From: Acidobacteriaceae bacterium
GTDB taxonomy: Bacteria; Acidobacteriota; Terriglobia; Terriglobales; Acidobacteriaceae
NCBI GenBank assembly: GCA_003154055.1
Contig: PMCH01000235.1
Location: 25,018 to 39,779, forward strand
DNA length: 14,762 nt
Direction: 5' to 3'
In this document: positions 1 to 6,144 of the stretch, piece after piece
Layout of the letters: every line of letters begins with the position of its first letter
How positions within the stretch are numbered: the stretch's first letter is position 1
Made by a program: the position numbers and the translations under genes
The notes under the pieces: model-generated
Database searches by the model: none
Told to the model about the DNA's origin: nothing
Seen by the model: only the letters and a program-made list of their open reading frames with translations

Positions 1-1157
1 CCGAAGCGGCTGTCATTGGCAATCTGAATGGCCTGCTCCGCCGTCTTCACTCGAAAGATTGACGCTACCGGCCCGAAGAATTCTTCCCGGTAAGCAGGCG
101 ATTCCTTCGGGATGTCAGTCAGCACCGTGGGAGCATAGAAATTGCCAGGCCGCTTCAGAGGATGGCCACCGGCAAGCAGACGCGCCCCAGCCGCCACCGT
201 CTTCTTCACATCGACATCCAGCGAAGTGACCGCCTCCGGGTTGGCCAGCGGTCCCAGTTGGGTCTGCTCGTCAAAGGGATCGCCGATCCGGAGTTCCTGC
301 ATGCGCTGTACGAACTTGTTCTGGAATGCATCGGCGATGGATTCCGCCACGATGAAGCGTTTCGCGGCAATGCAAGATTGCCCGTTGTTCTGAATTCTGG
401 CATCCACTGCCGTGGCGACGGCCGTGTCCAGGTCCGCGCTCGGCATCACAATAAACGGATCGCTGCCTCCGAGCTCCAGCACTACCTTCTTGATTCGCCT
501 GGCCGCGGAGACTCCGACTTCGACGCCAGCCTGCTCGCTGCCCGTGAGTGTGGCCGCTGCAATTCGCGGGTCGTTCAGGATCGCATCCACTTGCGACGCT
601 CCGATCAGGAGAGTCTGCAACACTCCTTCCGGGAATCCCGCGCGACGAACAATCTCTTCAATCTTTAGAGCGCACTGGGGAACATTCGAGGCATGTTTCA
701 GCAGCCCGACATTACCCGCCATCAGCGCCGGCGCCACAAACCGGAAGACCTGCCAGAACGGAAAATTCCAAGGCATCACCGCGAGCACGATCCCCAGAGG
801 CTGGTAGCGAACGAAACTGCGCTTCGCTCCCGTCTCGACCACTTCGTCCGCCAGGAAACGTTCCGCATTCTCCGCATAGTAGCGGCAACCGCTCGCGCAT
901 TTCGACGCCTCCGCGACCGCGGACCGAAGCGTTTTTCCCATCTCCAGGGTCATCAGGCGCGCGCATTCGTCTTTTTCTTTTTCCAGGATCTCGGCGGCAC
1001 GCAGCATCATCCGTGCACGATCGGCAAACTTAGTTCGGCGATGCGCCTGAAATGCCGAACTGGCGAGCTGGATCTTTTGTTCGATCTGGGACGGGGAGAG
1101 AGCCTCGAAGCTCTTCAGCAATTCCCCAGTTGCAGGATTCGTAGTTGCGATCGCCAT
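1..1157 (-). CDS. NAD(P)-dependent succinate-semialdehyde dehydrogenase-type aldehyde dehydrogenase (3' end outside window)
   Basis: Aldehyde dehydrogenase superfamily enzyme, closest in feel to the YneI/Sad and GabD1 type that oxidises succinate semialdehyde to succinate in the cytosol. The reading frame stays open for 385 codons from the ATG at 1155-1157 to the window edge; family members are about 455 residues, so roughly 70 C-terminal residues are missing. Visible motifs: MPWNFPFWQ with the oxyanion-hole Asn131; LTGSEQAG (about 204-211) of the NAD-binding fold; LELGG with general base Glu228; NNGQSC with nucleophile Cys262; EEFFGPV (359-364). All catalytic residues are present, so the enzyme looks intact as far as seen. 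An AAGG about 7 nt before the ATG is a modest ribosome binding site. It lies downstream of rpsU and the small ORF with a 100-nt gap, so co-transcription is uncertain. Substrate assignment is by family resemblance only. Confidence 0.9.
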   Translation of the reverse strand, partial: MAIATTNPATGELLKSFEALSPSQIEQKIQLASSAFQAHRRTKFADRARMMLRAAEILEKEKDECARLMTLEMGKTLRSAVAEASKCASGCRYYAENAERFLADEVVETGAKRSFVRYQPLGIVLAVMPWNFPFWQVFRFVAPALMAGNVGLLKHASNVPQCALKIEEIVRRAGFPEGVLQTLLIGASQVDAILNDPRIAAATLTGSEQAGVEVGVSAARRIKKVVLELGGSDPFIVMPSADLDTAVATAVDARIQNNGQSCIAAKRFIVAESIADAFQNKFVQRMQELRIGDPFDEQTQLGPLANPEAVTSLDVDVKKTVAAGARLLAGGHPLKRPGNFYAPTVLTDIPKESPAYREEFFGPVASIFRVKTAEQAIQIANDSRF

Positions 1158-1257
1158 CGTTGAGCCTTTGGACCTTAGCACCTAACAAAAATCTGGTACA
1201 TGTTTCCGGCTTGTTTTCTCAAAACGCCTACGGTCAGCAAAACTCCGCACCTGAGAT

Positions 1258-1386
1258 TCACTTACCTTTTAGCTTGGCTGCTTGTTCGAGTTGTTTCACA
1301 GCCGCCATGGTGCGTGCGGTGCAGTCGGCCCGCTTGCCTGATTTCGGGCGGCGGTTACGTTTCGTGACAGAATCATGCTTCGACAT
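1258..1386 (-). CDS. Small basic hypothetical protein, 42 aa
   Basis: Short open frame beginning MSKHDSVTKRNRRPKSGKRA and ending in LKGK followed by TGA. It is rich in Lys/Arg, especially in the first 20 residues, with a predicted helical second half (MAAVKQLEQAAKLKG). No known domain is recognised. The case for a real gene is the translation start: AGGAG sits 6 nt before the ATG, better than the site of several larger genes here. It lies between rpsU and the aldehyde dehydrogenase, on the same strand, but downstream of the rpsU terminator, so it may need its own promoter; I saw no clear one. A nucleic-acid or ribosome-associated role would suit the composition and position, but that is speculation. 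Confidence 0.5.
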   Translation of the reverse strand: MSKHDSVTKRNRRPKSGKRADCTARTMAAVKQLEQAAKLKGK

Positions 1387-1510
1387 TGGCTTCTCCTATG
1401 GCTGCTTAATTACCTCAAAATCTCCGTGGCGATGTATTTCAGAGCTTCGTTCACGCCGACTACAGCGGCCTCGGCGGATTGACAGGCAAAGAACCTCGTC
1501 CGGCGAAACC

Positions 1511-1538
1511 AAAAGGCCGCTGCTTGACAGCAACGGCC
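1511..1538 (-). terminator. Rho-independent terminator of rpsU
   Basis: Read on the minus strand, GGCCGTTGC and GCAGCGGCC form a 9-bp stem (one G-U wobble) around a 6-nt TGTCAA loop, followed at once by TTTT. It begins 15 nt after the rpsU stop codon, the expected place. Confidence 0.72.
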
Positions 1539-1552
1539 CCAATGGTTGCAGC

Positions 1553-1756
1553 TTACTCTGAGTCTTTGCGAACCTTCTTTCGGGCTCGCTTTCGCGCCAG
1601 GGCTTGTTTCACGCGGCGCTTCGCGCCCGGCTTCAGGTAGTAGGAGTGGCGCTTCACTTCCTTAATGATGTCTTCCGTCTGAACCTTGCGCTTGAAGCGA
1701 CGGAGGGCGTTTTCCACCGACTCGCCTTCTTGCAGTCGAACTTCTGCCAAACTCAT
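1553..1756 (-). CDS. rpsU: 30S ribosomal protein S21
   Basis: Small-subunit ribosomal protein that binds near the 3' end of 16S rRNA and helps translation initiation. The 67-residue product begins MSLAEVRLQEGESVENALRR, has the family core of alternating basic and hydrophobic residues (FKRKVQTEDIIKEVKRHSYY) and ends in a highly basic tail (KRRVKQALARKRARKKVRK), all typical of bacterial S21. The frame is open upstream to 1897, but homology begins at the internal ATG at 1754-1756, which has a GGGGGG run just before it; the longer start is rejected. A candidate promoter lies about 30 nt upstream and a good terminator directly downstream, so it looks monocistronic. Confidence 0.95.
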   Translation of the reverse strand: MSLAEVRLQEGESVENALRRFKRKVQTEDIIKEVKRHSYYLKPGAKRRVKQALARKRARKKVRKDSE

Positions 1757-1786
1757 CACCCCCCGACTCAGCACTCTATGCTGGAC

Positions 1787-1814
1787 ACTATAGAGCTTAT
1801 CCCATTTGTGCCAG
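1787..1814 (-). promoter_or_regulatory. Candidate rpsU promoter
   Basis: On the minus strand CTGGCA (1809-1814) and TATAGT (1787-1792) are separated by 16 nt, about 30 nt before the rpsU ATG. The -10 is good and the -35 weak. Confidence 0.3.
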
Positions 1815-1928
1815 GTTCCGTCGAGCGAATTGCCATGCGAGGTGGGAGTCGAGCGGTTTAGCCGCGCCAAGACCGGCAGTTGTGAGCCGGGAAGCATCCA
1901 CTTTGATTTGCGAGGCCAAAACGGCGAG

Positions 1929-1959
1929 TTGCGGCTCAGACGTTGCTACTCTGTATAAT
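1929..1959 (+). promoter_or_regulatory. Candidate sigma70-type promoter for the plus-strand small ORF
   Basis: A perfect TATAAT box lies at 1954-1959, with TTGCGG 19 nt upstream at 1929-1934. The predicted start point near 1966 leaves a leader of about 30 nt before the ATG at 1996. The spacer is long, so the -35 is uncertain, but the -10 is exact. It is divergent to rpsU. Confidence 0.45.
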
Positions 1960-1995
1960 CGCCTGTTTTGCCACTGGCAATTATGGAGGTCGGGA

Positions 1996-2358
1996 ATGAA
2001 ATCGACACTTGTTTCGCTCTTTCTGCTCATTATTCTGGCGGCGCCAGCAGCCTGCTGCGTCCAAGCCATCTCCGCGATTTTCTTCCCGGACCCGGCCGCG
2101 ATAAGTAACTGGGAGCTGTGTCCCTCCGGGAGATTCACGCCCCTGACTTCCGGCAGCAGCATGCATTCGGCTCAGCGTTTTTCCGCGAGGGGCCTATTTG
2201 CGCGCCCCGCAAAGAACTGGCGGGTGCGGCGTCATAGCCGAATCGAGACTCATCACAATCCCGTTGCCCCGGGCGGTAGAAAATATTCGCTCGGCTTTGC
2301 AGCCAGGACGTTGACCCCAGTTCCCACTCACAAGTTCTCAAGCACCAGCTTCAGATAG
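1996..2358 (+). CDS. Candidate small secreted protein, 120 aa (unrecognised)
   Basis: Only plausible plus-strand gene in the window. The ATG is preceded by GGAGG 7 nt upstream and by an exact TATAAT box, and the product opens with a Sec-type signal sequence: MKST, then a hydrophobic core LVSLFLLIILAAPAA, with possible cleavage near residue 19 or after the CCVQAISA stretch. The CC pair is not preceded by a good lipobox. The rest (about 90 residues) is rich in Arg, His, Ser and Pro, has no domain I recognise, and looks like weakly constrained sequence. The frame ends 31 nt inside the convergent pepD gene, which is unusual and may mean a frameshift has changed the true C-terminus. Start signals are strong; the coding potential of the distal part is doubtful. 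Confidence 0.42.
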   Translation: MKSTLVSLFLLIILAAPAACCVQAISAIFFPDPAAISNWELCPSGRFTPLTSGSSMHSAQRFSARGLFARPAKNWRVRRHSRIETHHNPVAPGGRKYSLGFAARTLTPVPTHKFSSTSFR

Positions 2359-3776
2359 TTCCAGAAACTCCCCACAGACGATATCTGCACTCGCTCGTTC
2401 GGGCTGTGAGGATCTACGATCGTCGGGCCGAAAGACACCATCTGCATGCCCGGATATCTCTCGCCAATGACGCCGCACTCCAGGCCAGCGTGCATGGCGA
2501 TGAGCTTTGCCGGTTCGCCGAACAATTTCTTGTGCACCTCCTGGAGCTTGCGCACGATGTCGCTGTTGGGCTCCGGTTTCCAGCCGGGGTATTTGCCTCC
2601 GTGCTCCACTTCGAACCCCGCCAGCCCGCATACCGTCGCAACCATGCGGGCGGCAGCCAGCATGCTGCTCTCGATCGCACTCCGCTGGCTGGTAACAACC
2701 TCCACCACGTCTCCCTTGGTATTGACCGTCGCCAGATTCGTGGACGTCTGGACCAGGCCGGGAACGTCGGGGCTCATGGCGAGAACGCCATGATGCAGGC
2801 TCGCGAGCAGGGCCACCGTCTGTTTCGCGTCCGTCGCATCCAGCACCTTTACCGGGTGTTCCGCTTTCTCGACCGTGATCTGCAGTCCGGAATCGAATCC
2901 TCCCAACTCAGCCTGGTATCCAGCTTGGGCTGCGGCAACAAGCGATTTCAGTTCGCTCTCGCGAGCGGGATCGAGCAGGACCAAGGCCGCAGCTTCGCGG
3001 GGAATCGCATTCTGCGCGCTTCCACCGTTAATTGAGGCGATTTCAACCGGTAGTTGATCCAGCAAGACCTGCAGGATCCCACCCATGATCCGCAGGGCAT
3101 TGCCGCGTCCTTGGTGGATATCAACACCGGAGTGGCCACCTTTCAGGCCGGACACTTTGAGGCGCCAGGCTGATCCTGCGCTCGCAGGATTGAGCCTGAC
3201 CTTGCGTCGAGCAGTCGTCTTGATGCCACCGGAACAGCCGATACAGAGGGTGCCTTTCTCTTCGTTGTCAAGGTTGAGAAAGTATTTCGATTTCAGCAAG
3301 CCACCCGGGAATGCCGAAGCGCCGGTGAGTCCGCTCTCCTCGTCAATGGTGAAAGCGAATTCCAGCGGACCATGCGCAATGTCATTGCTCTCCATCACGG
3401 CCAGTGCAGCAGCCACACCGATTCCGTTGTCGGAACCCAGGGTCGTACCGTCTGCCTTCAGCCAGTCGCCATCTCTTATCACCTTGATAGGGTCGACATC
3501 GAAGTCATGAACAGTTCCCTCGTTCTTCTCACATACCATGTCGAGGTGACCCTGTAAGAGAGCCATCGGCGCACCCTCGCGTCCCGGCCGCGCAGGTTTC
3601 CTGATCACGAGATTGCCGACATCGTCCAGTACGGATTCCAGACCCAGCTTTGTGGCGAGCGCCCGGACGTACTCCCTCGCTGCAGCTTCCTTTGTGGAAG
3701 CGCGAGGAATCGTCGCCAATTTGTCGAAGTGCTTCCATAACGCCTCAGGTTGCAGGTTCGCGAGTGCAGGTATCAT
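2328..3776 (-). CDS. pepD: Aminoacyl-histidine (Xaa-His) dipeptidase, peptidase family M20
   Basis: Di-zinc M20 metallopeptidase of the PepD class, which cleaves unblocked dipeptides including Xaa-His in the cytosol; there is no signal peptide. The 482-residue length is normal for the family. Metal and catalytic residues are all visible: HLDMV (His77, Asp79), SDNGIG (bridging Asp116), DEESG (base Glu146 and ligand Glu147), NLDNEE (Asp170) and the C-terminal DPHSPNERV (His457). The lid/dimerisation domain lies roughly at 205-390, starting with the KGGHSGVDIH motif. The ATG at 3774-3776 has GGAG 6 nt upstream and is the start that matches the family N-terminus. It sits downstream of the dipeptide epimerase, separated by 199 nt that hold an integrase relic. 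In context it could hydrolyse L-Ala-L-Glu made by the epimerase; that substrate is inferred. Confidence 0.93.
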   Translation of the reverse strand: MIPALANLQPEALWKHFDKLATIPRASTKEAAAREYVRALATKLGLESVLDDVGNLVIRKPARPGREGAPMALLQGHLDMVCEKNEGTVHDFDVDPIKVIRDGDWLKADGTTLGSDNGIGVAAALAVMESNDIAHGPLEFAFTIDEESGLTGASAFPGGLLKSKYFLNLDNEEKGTLCIGCSGGIKTTARRKVRLNPASAGSAWRLKVSGLKGGHSGVDIHQGRGNALRIMGGILQVLLDQLPVEIASINGGSAQNAIPREAAALVLLDPARESELKSLVAAAQAGYQAELGGFDSGLQITVEKAEHPVKVLDATDAKQTVALLASLHHGVLAMSPDVPGLVQTSTNLATVNTKGDVVEVVTSQRSAIESSMLAAARMVATVCGLAGFEVEHGGKYPGWKPEPNSDIVRKLQEVHKKLFGEPAKLIAMHAGLECGVIGERYPGMQMVSFGPTIVDPHSPNERVQISSVGSFWNYLKLVLENL

Positions 3777-3873
3777 GACACGCTCCGTGAGATCAAAAGC
3801 TACCAGCCATCGTACAGCGCGGACGCAAGGCCGGGGGCCTGTTTAAACGAGCGCCGCGGAGGAAAGCCCCACA

Positions 3874-3972
3874 ATCCGGCTGGGTGTGCAGGAGAAAGTG
3901 ATCCAGCGCATCCTGCGCCAGGCAAACGTGAGCACGACGGCGAACTACTACATCAGAACCTCCGCCGACAAC
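3874..3972 (+). pseudogene. C-terminal relic of a tyrosine recombinase (phage-type integrase)
   Basis: About 33 codons on the plus strand read IRLGVQEKVIQRILRQAN followed by VSTTANYYIRTSADN. This is the box II region of tyrosine recombinases, with the (L)xHxxxxTTxxYY pattern and the nucleophile Tyr retained. The usual His of the LRH/LGH motif is Gln here. Upstream the same frame hits a stop at 3844-3846 and carries no integrase sequence, so the catalytic Arg, Lys and first His are gone; downstream, resemblance stops within a few bases of the epimerase stop codon (3976). It is a fragment, not a working enzyme, and marks past insertion and decay of a mobile element between the epimerase gene and pepD. 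Confidence 0.72.
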
Positions 3973-3975
3973 CCT

Positions 3976-5100
3976 CTACTCGGGCGGGCTGGCCTCCACA
4001 CCCAGGCCCGGCCGGTTCGGGAGCACGAGCTTGCCTTGATGAACTTGCACTCCGGAGAACGGATCGTTGGCCACCAGCAGGTTGCCGTCCAGGTCCGCGT
4101 AATCGACCAGCGGCGACAGGTGGGCAGCCGCCGTTACGCTGACCGAACTCGAGACCATGCACCCCAACATCGTCTTCATGCCGAGAGATTGTGCCACTTG
4201 CAGGGTGCGAAGGGCGGCTAGAACGCCTCCACACTTGTCGAGCTTCACGTTGACTCCATCGTAGGCGTCCACTAAGCGGGGCACAGCCGCCGCATTCAGA
4301 CATGCCTCGTCGGCAATGAGCGGCAGATGCACGTGCTTGCGGACCCAGCGCGTCTCCTCGAGCATGGCGGCGGGCATCGGCTGCTCGACAAATTCCACGC
4401 CTTGCGTCTCCAGCCAGTTGATTTTGCGGACCGCCTCTTCTTTATTGGTCCAACCCTCGTTGGCATCGACACGCAGGGGTTTCCTGGTCACGCTCCGCAC
4501 GGCAGCAATAGTTTCTTCGTCCGTGTCCAGGCCAACCTTGATCTTCAAGATGGGAAAGGGCTCGGCTTCACGAACTTTCTGCCGGGTAGCTTCCGGCGTG
4601 TCGATGCCGATGGAAAACGTTGTCAGGGGTGCGTCATTCGGATCGAGTCCGAAGAGGCGGTAGAGAGGCACACCGAGTTTCTTTCCGACCCAATCCATCA
4701 AGGCGAGATCGATCGCTGCTTTGGCGGCGAACTGGCCTTCGATCTTCCGGAAGATTTCCGCCATGACTTTCTGGAACTGCCAGGGATCGGCCGCAAGCAG
4801 CATCTCGCGAATCGACTCGACCGTTTGGCGGGCGCCGGCGGCGTCTTCGTGGTAGCGAACGATCGGTGCGCCTTCTCCCAGGCCGGTGATTCCATCGCGA
4901 GTAAAGCGGAGGTGGAGTGTGTCGCGGAATTGGCTGGACGACATCGTGGTCGTCCAAGTGTGGCGTAACTTCAGGCGGGTGATCGCGGTTTGCAAATCGG
5001 CGCGGGAAGGCGGACTTGCCTCGCCGGGAAGATCGCCGGGAAGCAGCGCCAGTGCAGTTCCCGCGAGTCCGGCCTGTTTGAGCCAATCGCGCCGATTCAT
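3976..5100 (-). CDS. Dipeptide epimerase (L-Ala-D/L-Glu epimerase, enolase superfamily) with a Tat signal
   Basis: Enolase-superfamily epimerase resembling YcjG/YkfB, which convert L-Ala-D-Glu from peptidoglycan to L-Ala-L-Glu. In 374 residues the capping domain (about 38-155) is followed by the TIM barrel: KIKVG with catalytic Lys188, RVDANEGW (metal ligand Asp212), EFVEQP (Glu239), IADEA (Asp264), NVKLDKCGG (second catalytic Lys286), and YADLDG (Asp336, Asp338), the Asp-x-Asp that binds the substrate amino group in dipeptide epimerases. The N-terminus MNRRDWLKQAG plus ALALLPG is a twin-arginine signal, whereas characterised E. coli and Bacillus enzymes are cytosolic. The start at 5098-5100 has GGAGG 5 nt upstream and overlaps the upstream NlpC/P60 stop as ATGA, implying translational coupling. 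The frame stays open to 5739 but only as an overlap with that gene. Dipeptide preference beyond Ala-Glu cannot be judged from sequence. Confidence 0.9.
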   Translation of the reverse strand: MNRRDWLKQAGLAGTALALLPGDLPGEASPPSRADLQTAITRLKLRHTWTTTMSSSQFRDTLHLRFTRDGITGLGEGAPIVRYHEDAAGARQTVESIREMLLAADPWQFQKVMAEIFRKIEGQFAAKAAIDLALMDWVGKKLGVPLYRLFGLDPNDAPLTTFSIGIDTPEATRQKVREAEPFPILKIKVGLDTDEETIAAVRSVTRKPLRVDANEGWTNKEEAVRKINWLETQGVEFVEQPMPAAMLEETRWVRKHVHLPLIADEACLNAAAVPRLVDAYDGVNVKLDKCGGVLAALRTLQVAQSLGMKTMLGCMVSSSVSVTAAAHLSPLVDYADLDGNLLVANDPFSGVQVHQGKLVLPNRPGLGVEASPPE

Positions 5101-5990
5101 TTGATCCTCCTGCCAGCGACCAGCAGACGCGTCCAGGGTTGGTCCGCGAGGCGGCTGATCTGTACGCCGGGATGCCCGTTGGTGGTGTCGTGAATGAACT
5201 TGCCGTGACCGATGAACATGCCGGTGTGGGTAATGTGGTCCGCCGCGCCGCCGAAGAAGAGCAGGTCGCCCGGGCGCAGATGCTTGCGCTCGACGGGCAG
5301 AACGCCGCTCCACGCAGCTTGCAGGTCGGCGTCGCGAGGCATGGTAATGCCGCGGCTCCGCACCAGCATCTGGGTGAATCCAGAGCAGTCGAATCCGAAG
5401 CTCGACCTCCCTCCCCAGGTGTAGGTGATACCGAGGAACCGCCTGGCGAGTTCGATGGATTCTGGAATTGTGAGTGGACGCGGGTTCATTTCCACATCGC
5501 CTCGATCGATCCAGGCCTCGCGCCGGTCGAGCAGACGGACGTGCAGGTAGTCCTGATTCTCGGGTGGCGTTTGCGGGATGACCTCCAGGCGCGTCTCGAA
5601 GGGGACAGTCAGCAGTGGCGCGTGCCTGGTGACGTCCGGCTCGCGATAGAGATTCGCGGTTAACGACCGGACTTGGACGAAGGGGGCGGTAGAAGCAGAG
5701 CCGGCGGGTGGCGGCAGAACGTCTTCGTCGCGAATCCATCCGGTGTAGTCATCGGGCGTGCGGATGTGGGTGAATCCGTCTTTTTGTTCCAGGACGGCGA
5801 CCTCGGAAGCATAGATGGCTTGCGAGACCACATCGGTATCGGCCGAGGCGGAAGAGAACATATTGGCCACGGGAACGCGGATGAGAGCCTTGGTTGGAGT
5901 TTGGGCAACGGCCGAAATCACCAGCAGGGACGCGAGCAGCGCGAAGCGCAAGAGTGCGGATGGATAACGCGGGGAGCTAGTTCGGATCAT
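5097..5990 (-). CDS. Secreted NlpC/P60 endopeptidase, YkfC-like (gamma-D-glutamyl-L-diamino-acid peptidase)
   Basis: Cysteine peptidase expected to cleave the D-Glu to diamino-acid bond of murein peptides. A 297-residue protein: Sec signal peptide (about 1-29, core FALLASLLVISAVA, cleavage near AVA-QT), two SH3-like domains (about 36-93 and 104-166), then the NlpC/P60 domain (175-297). The triad is visible: Cys202 in FDCSGF, His255 in THTGMF, His267 in KFIHD. The spacings of 53 and 12 residues match those I recall for the B. cereus YkfC triad. The N-terminal SH3 domains restrict YkfC-type enzymes to peptides with free L-Ala, so recycling rather than wall turnover is likely. The ATG (5988-5990) has only a weak ribosome binding site. 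The stop overlaps the epimerase start by 4 nt, so the two form an operon. Confidence 0.92.
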   Translation of the reverse strand: MIRTSSPRYPSALLRFALLASLLVISAVAQTPTKALIRVPVANMFSSASADTDVVSQAIYASEVAVLEQKDGFTHIRTPDDYTGWIRDEDVLPPPAGSASTAPFVQVRSLTANLYREPDVTRHAPLLTVPFETRLEVIPQTPPENQDYLHVRLLDRREAWIDRGDVEMNPRPLTIPESIELARRFLGITYTWGGRSSFGFDCSGFTQMLVRSRGITMPRDADLQAAWSGVLPVERKHLRPGDLLFFGGAADHITHTGMFIGHGKFIHDTTNGHPGVQISRLADQPWTRLLVAGRRIK

Positions 5991-6144
5991 GATTAGAGCC
6001 TATTTCGAGGCCACGAATGATCCCGCAGGCAACATGCGCCTTCGCAGCCGTCGTGTTTCTGGAGCGTGCACTCAAAATCCCGGACCACACGAAGCCACGA
6101 GTGGGACGCCACGATAAACGGGACGCCCCGCCGAGGCGGAAATT

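Noticed and set aside
1757..1897. Upstream extension of the S21 frame to 114 residues
   Set aside because: S21 homology starts at the internal ATG with its own purine-rich site; the extension runs over the promoter region.
1797..2162. Minus-strand 121-residue frame upstream of rpsU
   Set aside because: No ribosome binding site or domain; it covers the divergent promoter region and opposes the better supported plus-strand start.
3824..3844. AGGCC-GGG-GGCCT hairpin followed by GTTTAAAC
   Set aside because: Only 5 bp with a 3-nt loop and no clear gene ending there; not convincing as a terminator.
5101..5739. N-terminal extension of the epimerase frame to 587 residues
   Set aside because: It overlaps the NlpC/P60 gene in another frame and has Arg/Pro-rich shadow composition; the Tat-signal ATG with GGAGG is clearly the start.
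5996..6110. Short minus-strand frame with a Cys-rich stretch (DGCEGACC) before the NlpC gene
   Set aside because: No ribosome binding site, runs past the NlpC start, and looks like intergenic sequence.
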